Source: Solea solea
Lineage: Eukaryota > Chordata > Actinopteri > Pleuronectiformes > Soleidae
Reading direction: 5' to 3'
Length of the DNA stretch: 64,000 nt
Assembly: GCF_958295425.1 (NCBI RefSeq)
Contig: NC_081137.1
Span: forward strand, 5,784,238 to 5,848,237
This document shows positions 49,844-63,566 of the stretch, piece after piece. The notes beneath the pieces were generated by a model that searched no databases, had not been told where the DNA came from, and worked only from the letters and a program-made list of their open reading frames with translations. The position numbers and the translations under genes are program-made. Each line of letters starts with the position of its first letter. Within the stretch, counting starts at the first letter, position 1.

Positions 49844-52800
49844 TCAGTTAATTCGAATCCCTGTTGTGAAACTGATCCACGGGTAATACCGGGAGACCCG
49901 AGTGTAGATGCCATACTTTCCATCCTTGGCACATTCCTCGCCCCAGCTGACGATACCTGTCAGGAACCAAGTGCCTTTGAAATTGGTGGCATGGGGGCCC
50001 CCGCTGTCCCCCTGGCACGAATCCTTCTCTTTATTGCTGTAGCCAGCGCAGAACATGTAGCGCGTGATGTGGTCCCGGCTGCTCTGTTTACACAGGGTTC
50101 GTTCCACATAGGGCACCTCCAGCTTCTGAAGCTTGGTGGCCTCGATACCCAGGAACTTCTGTCGCCCCCAGCCGCTCACCAGGGAGCCGGCGGACTCCCG
50201 CAGTATGGTCTCTGTAAAGTCTTTCTGGCCCAGGCAGATCGGACGCCGCCGGTTGGACAGTTCCACGGGACTGGTGAGCTTCAGCAGTGCAATATCATGG
50301 TTGTATGGTGACTTCTTCTGATTATACATTGGGTGCAAATGCTGCTCTGCCACCGTATGGTCTTTCTCTGAGCCCTCGTGCTTTTCCACATCATGTTCAC
50401 CTACAAGCAGAGATTCATATATTTACTGCATCAGTCGACGTATGGGACGTATAAAACAAAAGACAATGAAGCTGTTTAACTATCTAAAACTACTTTGTAA
50501 CTTTAAACCATGACAAATACATCACAAACGACATTCAAACCATTGTCAAAAGTGCTGATTAAGCAATGATTCAGACTATCAGCTCCACATGATAGTCTGT
50601 GCTCCGGTCACGCAGGACGTACTGAACAAATCGTTTTAATGAACTGATTCTAATGATTCACTAGTTTGTGTGTGTCGCAGTGCTGTGATGACTCCGCCCA
50701 TGTGATGAGGTAACTACATTGTAATGGAAAACCAACCGACCATGTGGTGGAAAAGCGTCAATAGATGGCACATAAATGGGCATAGACTTACAGGTCTACT
50801 TGAACAAATAATACATTAAAAAGCCACCAGGGGGCGACTTCACTGGTTTCTAAAGTAGTGTGTTAGGGGAACTACCAATCAATAGTCTCCAATATTTAGA
50901 TTTGGGATAGCGGAAACAATTTTAAACATTTTACCAAATCATACTTGTTGGGGACCTTTTCGCAGTCTGTACTATTTATATGTTTATATTTCATTTAAGC
51001 AAAACAGCTCGTTTGACATATCAGTTCAAATCCAATTAGCTGTTGTTTTTTTCTTAACTTGTGTTTTATTACCATGCAATAGTGGCAAACAGAACCACTG
51101 CTCTGAATAAATCTATTAATTTTGCTCAGCTTTTTACTGCTTGCTTGTCTTGTTTAATGCCTTTAGGGATGCTGACTCCAGAATAAAACAGTCCCTGCTG
51201 GCAACCGCATTACCACAGGATGATAGAAAGCTTTGATAACAGCAGAGTCCATCCTCGGCCACCTCATGCATGTGCAACTTGCTTCTTTTGTATCTATGGC
51301 CTTTGAGAGGACAGAACTATTGTATCTTAGAAGCAATAGTTGTTCAATTTCAGACAACCTGTGATTAAGACCGGTTTTAGGTTGTGAACTTCTCGATAAT
51401 ATCATTTGTTTTACCTACCCACTCTGACGAAGAAACCTCGGACAGGAACTTCGCCCAGCACCAGGCAGTGAGCAGCTGTGATGACCCACGACTCCGTGAG
51501 CAGAGATCCTCCACAGAAGGACTGTGCTCTCCCAAGAGTAGGGGACTGAGACATCAGGGCCACCTGTAAACACACACACACACACACACACATAAATCCA
51601 CATATGCTTGCGCTCTCTCAGCTTTCTGAAGCAAATATTGTGCACTACCTGCCACGGTATCTCTCCAGGAATGGCCTCATCGCCTCCTACGATCCTCTGG
51701 TCAGTGTTTTCCTCTGCTGTGATGGGGGGAATAGTCGGGAAGAAGGCCCAGGAATTAAAATCAGTCTTTCCGTTCCACTCACTGCTGTTCACGGGGTCGT
51801 CGGCCGGATTTAAAGAGGAGCTCAAGGACGACTGAAACGAGCGAATGTCTATTGCTGAGGCCGCGGGGACGTCCGTCAAATCAGAGTCATTCACAGCAAA
51901 GTCATAATCATACAACTGTGTGATGTTGTCGTCGTAGAAGACGTCGTGCAGAGTGTCGCTGACGTTGGTGCCGACGTTGGCTCTTGTCTGGTTTGATGTT
52001 CGCGGAGTCAACAGGGACCTGGCGGTGGATTCGGATTTGGACAAGATCACCTTACCACAGCTGAATGTCTCTGTGCAGAACAGTACAGTACAGAACAAAG
52101 TTTTCAAAGTTTGTTTTTCAGACATAACATGATGATAAAATGATGAAAAATACCATGTTTCCCTTGAAAAACAAAGATATTTTGATCTTCAGGGACAGCC
52201 TGGTTAAATGTTAAATAAAAATCACAACTCGGAGACCTACAGTGCTGTGTGAGGATATCACATCCTTATTTTTACACTAAAGGCTGATTTATTACAGTCT
52301 TGTGTTTTTTTTCCCACTCACTTTAATCTGTAAACCTTCAATCAAAATGTAATGTTTGACCTCTTGCCAGGTATCGCTATGAAGCCTGTAGATCACAAGC
52401 GGACAAATTTATGTCGATATAAAGAAAAGGAATGGGCTTTGGCTCAGCGTTTGATGTATTTAGGCTGGTATTTATGTATCTAACCAGGCTCGTTGCAGGG
52501 TCTGCAAATCAAGAAACCGTCTGAGAGGGGGATCCAGAGAACAGCTGATTAACATAATATACAGCAGAACCCATTTCAATTTGGTTTGCTCGGCTATGTG
52601 CAGGAGACTACATCAGCAACATTGGGAAGAAACTTACTTAGTGTAACCGCACTAGTTTCTTTGATGTAGTTGTAGCTGAGCAAATATTAAACGGTATTTT
52701 ATTGATCGTTCCCAAGACTTGAAATACACACAACACAGTTAAAATGCATAGCTTTTAAATGTAAACAAAGGTCTGTTCGATTCAAACCATTGTCAGACGA

Positions 52801-55147
52801 GTCCACATCTTATCAGCTCCACATGACTATGCTTCTTAGTATAGCAGTGTTTAGGTCTTGTGTTGCCTGGCAACATTCCTGCGCTGCACACAGGAAGTGA
52901 TCATGTTTTCTGTCAAGACAGACAATAGCAAAATCGTGCCGGTAAAGTGAGGCACGTGCAAAGAGATTGGATTGTGACTGAAAACAGAAATAAACACACA
53001 GAAAAAAATTGGACGGACTGTGTGTACACACAAACGTCTGATAGTATTGCTTGACGCGCCATACAAATAATGTCACATTGCCTGTATCATGTTAAAGATC
53101 TGGTTTGTTACCAGGCTCTCTGTGCGTGAGGAGGTTTATGACTCCAGGGTTTTCATTTACCGTCGTCTTACACGCAGGTTCCAGCATGTAAACATTTTAC
53201 GGTGTGATTTGCTTTAGGCACTGTGTTTATGTGTTCATTCTGCAGCTCCTGTTTAGTATGCAAGACATGTTTTGAAATCCCCCTATAGATATGCAAAATA
53301 ATGAGAATCTGTGATGGAAATAATAAAACCTCCACAGTAGGACATGGTGCCACATGGCGTGCGAGGTGAATCATGAGTTTTATTTGACCTGTTGGTACAC
53401 AGCTCCTTTTGTCTGGGCCCAGTTTGTACCCGGCTGCACACTGGCACACAGGCAGCTCCTCTCGCATCACGCAGAAATGGGAGCAGCCGCCGTTGTTGAC
53501 CAAACACTGCTTGGTCACCTCTGGAAACAGGCAGGAAAACAGAATTTTCATGATTTTTTTCTTTTTGTAGTGTTTGTAATCTTTTTGTAAAGCACTCTGG
53601 GTGTTTAAAGGTTTACACAAATAAACATGGACTGATTGATTTATCTTTGTAAAAATAGGAGCCAGGTCCATGAAGAACCAAGAAAAACATACATTACGTA
53701 ACAATAATTAAAAATAATAATAACAGGGCTGACAAATGTTTCAGATGTTTTACTTAATCTCGATTAATCACATGTTTAAAATTCTATTATTTCACAAATC
53801 AAAACAGAATAACCACTAGGGGGAAACACTCCTGAACAGATTATGGTCTGCTAATTTCAGCTCTTTTTCAATAATAGATGATAAAGTCCAGCACATTTGA
53901 GTGGACTGGACACCAGTATGATTATCAGCTGGTTTGGTCCAATAAGAGCTTGTTGCAATTTCGGGTCAAGGCACCAGACAACCTGCAAATCCCAAGGCTT
54001 GATTTGCAACCAAAAGTCATAATAATGGTAAAAATAAATATTGTATACATGCAAATATGCTTAGTGGAGCTTTTCCCAGTTTGTAACACTCACCAATCTC
54101 ACAGTTCTTGCCACCAAAGTTGGGTTTGCACCAGCAAACATAAGAACCAACTCCATCTTCACACACACCTCCATTCTGACAGGGGGGGGGCTTACACTGA
54201 TCACCATCTACACACACACACACACACACACACAGAGTGGTGATTGCATGCTCTGATATCCATGAGAACGTTGTCATTCACTTGACTTACCAACGTAACC
54301 AGCCCAGAATTCCATCTAAATAAAAACACACACGTCAATGACTGACTAAAGAAGGAAGGGGGAATGGTTTATTTGTGCGTCTGTGCGACTTACCGTCTTC
54401 TCATCGTTCTCAAACACCTCCCTGGCCTCCTCCATTGTGCAAACTTCCTCTTTACACTCCCGCTCCAGATTGTCCTTGTGCAATTCTTCAAGATGGCCAC
54501 TGTTGTACCTGCGCTGGCGCAGCAGCACCGCGTGCGCGGCCTGCTGACTCACAAACACAGCTCCTGTGGACGTCAAAGAGGAAATAAGAGGAAGTAAACT
54601 ACAGCATTGTTCTCTTACAGTCTAAAGTTAAAATCTCTTGGATAAAGTCTTTTACACAAGACGAAAAGAAAAGCTTAAAAATGTTTAAAAGGTGACATTA
54701 AAACTACAGTTAAATGCGTCTCGTCCATGTCTCTCTTCCCTCCTCTGACAGAGACATATTTTTGGACGTAACGAGCATGTGGACAGAACTGGTCGGGCTA
54801 ATTTTCTATGAATATGTAGATTTGTTTTCACACTTTTAAAAAGGTCATCACAATGAGTTGTCGCCCATATTCAATTCAGACGTATTGCACAGCAGAGGCA
54901 ATTGCAGTCGGACAGTTGCAGCACATGTTTTAGTGCTGCGTCCGGGCTCAGAGTACAGGCCTGATCGTCAACACTCCGACCGTCTGCATCTTCCAGTATT
55001 ACGTCCATCACTGACCTCGGCCTGCCTCCTAAATCCACAGCTGCTCTCCTGCTGTTTACCTGCGTTGGCCTCTGTGACTTCAGCTGCCAGTCCACACACC
55101 TTCAGCAGCAAACCAGTAAAGACGACCAGTAAACAAACGCCAGCCAT
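49844..55147 (-). CDS. f9: Coagulation factor IX precursor
   Basis: Eight exons on the minus strand join in frame to 550 residues: 55060-55147, 54394-54563, 54291-54315, 54094-54207, 53389-53520, 51649-52070, 51419-51563 and 49844-50400. Order: signal peptide (1-about 22), propeptide ending in the furin-type RQRR (45-48), Gla domain (YNSGHLEE..., 49-92), EGF1 starting DGDQC (95-132), EGF2 (133-176), activation region (177-302), and serine protease domain starting IVGGDEA (303-550). Catalytic residues are His349 (AAHC), Asp401 (NHDIALL) and Ser498 (GDSGGP), with Asp492 at the base of the S1 pocket. The eight-exon plan with a 25-nt exon 3 is that of vitamin K-dependent clotting factors; YNSGxLEE, YVDGDQC and SWGEECA identify factor IX over X or VII. 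The activation region is much longer than in human (461 residues total). Secreted, liver-type plasma zymogen. Confidence 0.95.
54182..54190 (-). repeat. Nine-base homopolymer within f9 EGF1 coding exon
   Basis: A run of nine G on the plus strand (C in the sense strand) encodes the Pro-Pro-Pro of CKPPPC. Length errors here would shift frame. Confidence 0.7.
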
Positions 55148-58100
55148 CTTGTCTCTATCGGTCGCTCGCCTGCTCCTGACGGTCGATCGGAGCCCAGCGA
55201 TGGAAGAACTGATCCACCGCTCCAAAGTACAACAACTCACTGTTTGCTCAGCTGAGAGGACACAGGGCATGTGCACCTGCGTTTATGTGCATGTATTTGC
55301 TATGTGGGTGAGAGTAAGGATGGAATCAAAAAAAGAAAAGTAGTAAATGTGAGGTCACGTCAGATTGAAATTGAGCAATAGCAAATATTGACAGGTGATG
55401 AGACACAGAAACAGTTCTGGAAATCGTGTGTGTGTGTGTGTGTGTGTGTACACGTTTCTGTCGTTATCTTAGAGGACGGAAAAAGTCAAACTGGGACAAA
55501 AGCTGTGCACAAAGCTGATTTTGAGGTTATGGAGGTGTTCAGAGATTGAATGTCAGTCCCCGTGTGAACCTTTTCTGGCATATACACTGACTTTGTCAGG
55601 ACCAGTAGTCAAAAACCTGGTCCTGATGAGGTAAAGCCTCATTTCTGAGGCACTGGTTATAGGTTTTGGGATAAGATTTGAATGGTGGTTAGGTTAAGGG
55701 CGGGTGGTTAGACATTAACTGGTTCTAGTTAGGGTCAGGGGCAAGGAAATGCATTATGACAGAGTGTCCTCACTGAGAATACTGTTCGAGAATATGTGTG
55801 TGTGTCTGAAAGAGCCAATTGGACGAGAGTCATAGCAAAAACATTTGTAATAGCTGGTAATGCTGACTCACAACACATTCTCTCTCTCTCTCTCTCTCAC
55901 AAACACACAACAACCTTATCCTAACACTAAAACCAAATTTTAACCCAGTAACCAGCCTGTATTGACTTTCTAGCCTGCCTCATTAGGACCAGGTTTGGGT
56001 CCCCATGAGGATTACCGGTGCTGGCAAGGGCAGTGTTGATGCCAGATAAGATTCTAAAGAGGTAATAAATACCCACACCCACACCGTTCTATATCTGCGA
56101 GTACTAACATTCACTTCATTCAGCACATTCTCCTCTTAAACCCAACGATATCATGTAGCCCGACTTCATCGAAGGCTGACTCTGACCTTGAGCTAACAGA
56201 CAGACGATGGTGAGATTATTCCTCCACCGACAAACAAACATTAGCAGCAGTACAACACTTATATTCTCAGTGTTATTGCGTGAGAATGAATCGTGTCACT
56301 TTGCAAACTGCTACATACAGCAGTTACATACATGAAGAAAGATATTCCCTTTTCCCCAACTCCCAAGGACACAAAAACATAGCATAGCATATCTGCTGGC
56401 AGTCTGGACGAGAGTGGAAGTCTACCGCAACTCATCAGTTGATCGTGCAGTTTAAACAGCGCAGTAAAAACCCAAACTCTGAGCTCAGTCTGGACTATTG
56501 AAGGCTGCGTGATTAGAGTGTGAGTTACAAATCTCTGTGATTGACAGCCAAGTCAGCTGGCCTTCAGCCAGAAGCTCCTTGGCAACATCAGCCATGTGGA
56601 GACTTATTGGCTGAGGGTGATTTACATGTGGTGAGGGAAGGTTGTTTTTTTTTTGGTGCAAATTATATGCAAAGTCTTAAATTTATCTCCCTGGTGAAGT
56701 ATAGATTCCTCAGCAGGAAACTACAAATTGCAGGGGAAGATATGAATTAGCACGTCCTCTCCTGCCCCTGTGGTAACAGTTATGTTTAAATCACTTGGTG
56801 CCGATTAGTGTCCTGGGAGTGTTTCAGTCCTGGAGCTCAGCAGTGGAGGAGGGGGGGGGGGGGGGGGCGTCACTGACATCAGGAATAAGGACATAAAAGG
56901 GCAAAATAACGTGGGATTTCATTTTTTAGCATCAGCAAATTATTACAACTGGATTCAAGCCCTTGTGAACGGACTGGACGCTGGTGAGGAAGAAAGTATT
57001 GATGAAGACTATGATTTCCAGCCACAGGATCAAGTCGATAACCTATATTTCCACATCACTCCTCATCAATCAGTACACAAACACACCGATTGATTATCAT
57101 ACAGCTGTTTCGCCTCCAGTGAGCGAGGTCAGGCTACTGCACAAATATAATGGTCCAAAGTGGCAACCTCTGCAGAGCTGACCTGGCTCAAAAAGAATAA
57201 TTGATATAATCAGGTGAATGTACACCGTTTGCCATATGAAAATAATTGTACATACTGGACCTTTAATTCCCTGTGTTCTCAGTGAGCAGCTGGTCCCAGA
57301 TCAGTAATCCTTCTGGGAGTCAAACCAGCAGAAGGACAGTGACGTCACAGCGAAGCTGTTAGACACGAGTCTAATATATATAGGAGGTGACGTAAAAAAA
57401 AAGATTTACAAACAGCATTAGCGTGTGTGACGGTGAGTCAGCATCACTTACGGAGGATATAATCCAACTGCACGACGATGGAAAACGTCACTGCTCTGTA
57501 TCGCCATGTCAGGCCTTAATTAGGAGTGACTTAATAAATTATTTGTTTTGATGAATTGACTCTGTTTTGCAGTGATGATACACAAATTTACAGCAAATAT
57601 CCAAAACTTCAAACACTGATTCCAAATGTTTGTTACAGTAAAACTGGGTTTCCTGAAAAGTAGTTTCTGCAGTGCGAAGCAGAAACAAACAAAACCAGGG
57701 CTACTTCCTGCAGGTCAACCGAGACAGTGCCACATGGCTATACCAGAAGTAGGTTAAGAGAAGAAACTAAATTTATCTCTTTGACCTGGGCAATAACAAA
57801 CAGAGTAAGCCTCTGTTGGACCGTCTGGACAAATGGACAAGAAACGGACAAGAGAAGAAAACAGATAATGAGTTTGAGTTACAAAGGATAATTGTTGTTC
57901 CCGCAGGATTTACATTGTCACTGTCAGTAAACTTTCATTGCGGTGCATTATTGTCCATCGTGTGCAGCTGATGGAGTCATTCAAGTGCGTGAAGTGTACG
58001 ACAGCACTCGTCTTTTGAACAATAATCGTTAATAAGATATCATCCACACATTGCGGGGAAGGGACCTTGTAAAAGCAGGACATCATTGTGACACAGTGTG

Positions 58101-59250
58101 AGTGTATCCTGCTCCTGTCCTGGTGAAAAAGCCATTTTCCTGCACAAATTGATTCAGTGGTCGATAACGTGACTCATTTACATGTTGTTAGACTGCTGAG
58201 TTCGCAGGTGGATCCGCATTCATCGGATTTAAGACAACCTTGCGAGCGGGGTGACCTTCTAAAAGTCTAAAATGTGCATTACACTATTGAAACCTCCCTG
58301 AAGGGAAATCAGTTAGACCTACACAAGCACTAAGTGCTGCTGATTATACTTTAAAGATTCATTGTAAGAGGAACTTCTGTGTTGCCAGGTTTGGGGAAGT
58401 CCTCCTGATTTGATTTTAGTCACTAAATTAATCATGAAGACTCTGCAACTGGCAACCTCTCAAAAACATCTTCCAAAAACAGCCAGCGAACAACTTATGT
58501 TTAAGGAAGACCCAATGACCTTTGAACCTGGACTGCAGTTTCCCAATAAGACATTATCAATAGGGGGCATTCTGGAGGTGGATTATGCACAACTTCACAA
58601 CACAAAAACCTTTCATTAACTCATAACTAATCAATAAAGCATGAGTGAATTTGAAAATGGACACTGATATGCAGTTTAACAGAATCAATCAAGTAAAGTC
58701 GTTTATGCACCATTTTATAGACAAAATAATGCTGCTTCACAGTAAAAAATAAAACCTGATCTAAATGCAAAACATGACAAACTGCAGACTTAAAATACCA
58801 AAAACTGAATAGAAATCAGATGAATATAAAAGTTCAGATTACAAAGAATCAGCTACAAATAACAAAACAGACTAAATTATACAAAAAAATAAGCAGATAA
58901 TAAAATGATATGTGGTATAAATAGTGAAAGGATAACCTTGTTACTTCAGATCATCTGTGCGTCAAAGAAAATTGAGTTTATTGCCTTGTGTGTCATTTCC
59001 TCTTCGTCTCAACGTGCACTCTTTTGCGCGCTCCCGCTGGCAGGGTCTATGGTGACATTTGGAGACACAAACGCGCTCTCAAAGAGACCGGAGCTGTGAA
59101 GAGAGAGAGAGACAAAGAGGTTGGACTGCTTCACTTGAGTGTTTCAGTGTGGAAGTGGAAGTGAAAGTGGAAGTGGGGGAAAAAAAAAACACGAGAGGAG
59201 GATGAAAAAGTGAAACCCTGACCTGCATCTTCTCAGGCTGAACTTTGGTT
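55148..59250. other. Intergenic region between f9 and fgf13 (divergent)
   Basis: No gene recognised. Contains (GT)n near 55427-55449, a dispersed GTCC-rich repeat (55560-55770), a (TC)n tract near 55880-55899 and a G run near 56851-56868. The f9 promoter should lie just right of 55147 but shows no TATA box that I can place. Confidence 0.55.
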
Positions 59251-59252
59251 TC

Positions 59253-59273
59253 CAGCAGCAGCAGCAGCAGCAG
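59253..59273. repeat. (CAG)7 tract in 5' UTR/promoter of fgf13
   Basis: Seven CAG units lie about 18 nt upstream of the proposed fgf13 start codon, so they would be in the 5' UTR. Confidence 0.8.
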
Positions 59274-59291
59274 CTGTAGCGGTCATTGCTC

Positions 59292-59340
59292 ATGAGCGGG
59301 AAAACGAAAGGCAAAGATGATAAAGACAGCGCCGCCAAAG
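59292..59340 (+). CDS. fgf13: First coding exon of fibroblast growth factor 13 (1Y-type isoform), rest outside window
   Basis: ATG opens a 49-nt exon encoding MSGKTKGKDDKDSAAK plus one base, ending in a strong GTGAGT donor. The human FGF13 1Y exon, as I recall it, also encodes 16 residues starting MSGK, rich in Lys/Asp/Glu, with a phase-1 donor. Position and strand next to f9 and mcf2 match human Xq27. FGF13 is an intracellular FGF homologous factor that binds voltage-gated sodium-channel tails and microtubules. No downstream FGF-core exon is seen in the 4.6 kb to the window end, which fits the very large first introns of this gene. The identification leans on synteny because the exon is short. 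Confidence 0.6.
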
Positions 59341-61038
59341 GTGAGTGATGATGAAGACTGAGGAGATGAAGATGTTGCTGTTGTTTATTTGTTTATTTAT
59401 TTAGTTATTGTGATCACAGAAGAGCGCAGAGCTTTTGCGATGGCGCTGACATCAGCATACTGGAGTCTTAATTGTGTCACATGGACGCAAACTGGGTTTA
59501 TTTACACTAATGTGTGGATTTTTCTTAACACAGAGCGATTTTCAGTGAATTATATTCGTGATCCACGTGTTTTTTGTCTGGATTTGGGTCTTTTAAATAA
59601 TGCATAAGTGCAATTACAGCACTAATCCACCAATAGGAAGGTTTCTGCTGACGGATCTCATTTCAACAGCACACACACACACCAATGTATTCCCTCCTCT
59701 CCTTGCCTGGACAGCAATAAAATCGACGCGCAGTACACCATCATGCAAAACTGTGAAACTACCATTGCCATGGAAACAAAAGAGGGAGTAGCCCACGAGC
59801 TGAGCTGAGCAGGCACAAATATTGTGTGTGTGTGTAGCTTTTATACAGAGACATGTGTTCATTCATTAAAAAAAAGGTAGATAAATACAGAGCATAATTA
59901 TGAAAATGTGATTGGATGTGACCTATATTAAGCCTTTGTATCATATAGTAAAGGTTTAAAGTCATCCTGTATGTGGGACACTGGGAAATTTACTGTATAG
60001 CTGAATAAATAAGTGTTTTCAAATTAAATTTGCAGTTTTGAACGTTCCAAACGTGGCAATTTAATCATTAGATATTAGTTTTAAGCATTAGAAATATTGT
60101 TCTCATCCTTAGCGTATAGAAGTAAATATTCCAGCTGTATCGCATAATGCTCATAATAAATATTAAACTGGAGCTTGAGGTGAAATGTTAATCAAAAATC
60201 AATCTCATTATGTCAGAAAAATCACACTTCAATATTTTACCTCAAACATTCATAAACTAAATATGTACTAGTGATGGGATATGATATTATTGATTATTGG
60301 GATTAAAAGCACTAACAATAAGTTAATCGTGGTCATCACTAGTCTCTAGTTTGACTAGAATATGCCGTCTAATTCACCAGCATACAGTGCTTGTGATCTA
60401 TTTCCTAATGCGCCAGGATGAGGAGCTGCATCTTTCCTCATGACCCAAAGACACAGATTATGAACGTGGAAATGACTCGGACGAAGCGACTGGCTCTTAA
60501 AAACAAACATAAGACACAAAGAATGAATTATAAAAACATCTAAAAAGCAAAACAGGATCAAATTCAATTAAAAGCCTGAGGAGAAAGGTCAGTCTTGACT
60601 CTGCTTTTAAATGTCATGCAAAAAAAAAAAAAAGAACAAACGCATCTCTATGAATAGTCTGACAGAGTAATTAATCTCGTCCACACGAGTGAGGGTGAAA
60701 TATAGCCACACATGTTTAACAGCAGTTAAATTTGTCTGTCAGTAAATGATCCAGTGTCAGTGTCAGCAAACTCTGAAAGCTCCAGGCTGGTGCAGCAGCA
60801 GCAACTTCTGTACTTTATAACATGTTTGTATGGCCGTCACCTCCCACTGAGTTTTTCCTGTGACTGCGGTGGAGTTGGACGCCTGAATGTGATGCAGATA
60901 AAACCTGATTGGACACATTTGTCCGATTCTTGTGAAAGCATTTGGCGTTACCCTCTTCAAATGATGATAGATTTAAAATGTCATTTTCAAAGTGATTAAA
61001 TACATAAAACAAAGAAAAGCACCATATTTCGTTAAAAG

Positions 61039-61290
61039 CAGAGGTCTCAAACTTGCGGCCCCCGGGCCACATGTGGTCCTCCAATCAATTTTATGTGGTT
61101 CGCCACTTAATTTTTTTTTTTTAGTAACCATAAATACACTTTTATTGTGGACTACATATCGTTCCATATGAACACAAACACATTTATTTTGAAATTCTGT
61201 GAAATATCAATCATATTTTACTAATACTATTGCGATATCATGACACGCCTTGACCCATGTTGTAAATATTATGTTTCAGTAATTGGCATT
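61039..61290. mobile_element. hAT-like MITE fragment (left end only)
   Basis: Begins CAGAGGTCTCAAACTTGCGG and shares the following CTCCAATCAATTTTATG segment with the element at 17475-17760. I could not find the matching right end. Confidence 0.5.
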
Positions 61291-63503
61291 TGCCTGGTGT
61301 TTTTTTAGTTACATTATCATGTTGCAGTTAAAGTACATGATGGGATAATTATAGCGCCGCCAGCTCATTTATTCATGACAGCAGTGGAAGGAAAAGTAAT
61401 TTGCTTTTTCTTTCTCTTGAACTTCAGGACTAATTTGTTTGTGATCGCAACAGAAAGACGCGGTGAAAGTTAAAAGTGCTGGTTTAGTGGACGCACAATA
61501 AACTTGATTTACGATGACATTTTCTCGAGAAAACAGCTTAGAAAGGACGAAAAGCAAACACGACAGTAAAAGGCAGTAAAACCAAGCCAATAAAGAGGAA
61601 GAGGTGATTTCTAAGAGGCTAAATCCACAGAGAGGAGACAGCAATAATAACGCCTGTATGTTATGATGGAATCCACTATAGCGGTCATGTAATATAGTCA
61701 CTCCCAGTGACCCAGTCTAAAATTAATGAATCAAATGTCATGTTAAAGATTATATTTAAGTGGGTATTTGACCAGTTGGAATGTGGTTAATCTGCATTTA
61801 CAAATGACTCCACTATATTTTTGACAGTTTAACGATGCACGGGTTAACAGATGAGATGGACTCACACAGGAACTGGAGGTGGAGGCTGAGATCTGAGGTT
61901 CTGAGAACAGGAGTTAAAAAAAAAAAAAAAAACACTGAAGTCAAACAAATAATTAAACACTAGAGAATCACGATATCTTCAAGACAGTCTTGACAATTTA
62001 CCACACAGAGTTCTGTAACAACCTGGACAACAAGGGGCTAGGGAACCAGGAAATAAGTAGAGGCTTGATGAGGGGATTGGGAGCAGGTGTGCTCCCGCCG
62101 CAGGTGACCTGATTGCAAGCTGAGATGAGAGCAGGGGGAGGGAGGAGACAAAGGCGGAGAGGAAGGCGGAGCATGACATTTAGACCGGATTATTTTAGCG
62201 TATATTAGGTTTAGTACAGTCCTACTTCACTGAATGGTGCTGCCTTCAAACATGTGATAGTTATAGATAGTTATTTGAACTAATTAGTTCAGGTGTCTTG
62301 ATCCAAAGGGGCATCGCTACTAAGTGTCTGGACTAGATTAGAATTAAAAAAATTGAGTTTTTAATTTGTGAAGGCAAACGCAAACCATGTGTCAGCACTT
62401 TCCAAAATAAGGATATCTGAGAAAATTGCTTAAACTGGAAGAGAAACTGTTACCGTGTAATTACTGTAGTCCACATTCATCAAATGAATCGATCCAATGA
62501 GTCGTTTTATTGACGCTCAACAAATGAACACAGAGGCGTTCAGAGATTCACTGACTGAAATCTCATCACCTTTTAACTGTTCTGTTTAATACATTGGCGG
62601 CTTTAGGGATTAAGTTTTTAATAGAATAAGAACTCGTTCACAGTCTTATACACTGTACATCATGTTCTAATCCACATCTACAAAGGCCTGCCTCTCTTTC
62701 TGTGTGTGTGTGAGGAGGAGACACTTCATCGCCACAATAGTTAATTAACCTCGATTGTGGCACAGCAGAGGTCAACATCACTCAGTAATTAAGGCCAATC
62801 CCGTTTATGCATCATGTGACTTGTCCTTGATTAAATGTTGTCAGTTTATACAATAATCCATCCATAATACACACACACACACACAAACCACCAACCTTAC
62901 ACATTCATTAAATTATATGCTTACTTTAATTTTTATTCAACTAAAATGTCCGAAAATATTCTCACATGTTTCCATGACTGACCACTTTACTGACTTAAAT
63001 TAACCTTAACCACAACTACAACTGGCCTTAAATTAAATGTAACCTCATCCTAACCATACAACATGTCTTCACCTTCAAATGTAATCATTTACATCATTGG
63101 GACTAGCATTTTGTCCCCATAAGGGAGACAGGTCCCCAAAATGTGACTGAGTAAACAAACGTAGGTCCCCACAACATGAGTAATACCTGGACACATATAC
63201 ACATGTTAACCCGTTAAAAGCTCTTTCAGGGTGTGACAGAAAGTGAGGACCAGCCAATGTGTCCTCACTTTCCCAAAAGTCCTCTTTTACAATGCTATCT
63301 GACAGTATGGTGCCATCTAGTGGCTGATAACGTGAATCACTTGCCGTGACTGACAGCCGATGGGGCTGATAAACTTGAAGGGGAAACCACAGCAACAGCT
63401 GCTGATGTTTATCTGTTTATTTATGTATCGTGAATGACCGTGATGAGATACTGGCTACCTGCCCAGGCTGCTCTCCAGGGAACCTCTGCCAAAACGTACC
63501 ATC

Positions 63504-63534
<31 letters not shown>

Positions 63535-63566
63535 TGCTTCTGCTGCTTCTGCTGCTGCTGCTGCTT
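63504..63566. repeat. (CTG)n/(CTT) triplet microsatellite
   Basis: Interrupted CTG repeat with TTC interruptions; Ala-, Leu- or Cys-rich frames across it are not genes. Confidence 0.9.

Noticed and set aside
50000..50311. 106-residue plus-strand frame
   Set aside because: It is antisense to the f9 protease-domain exon.
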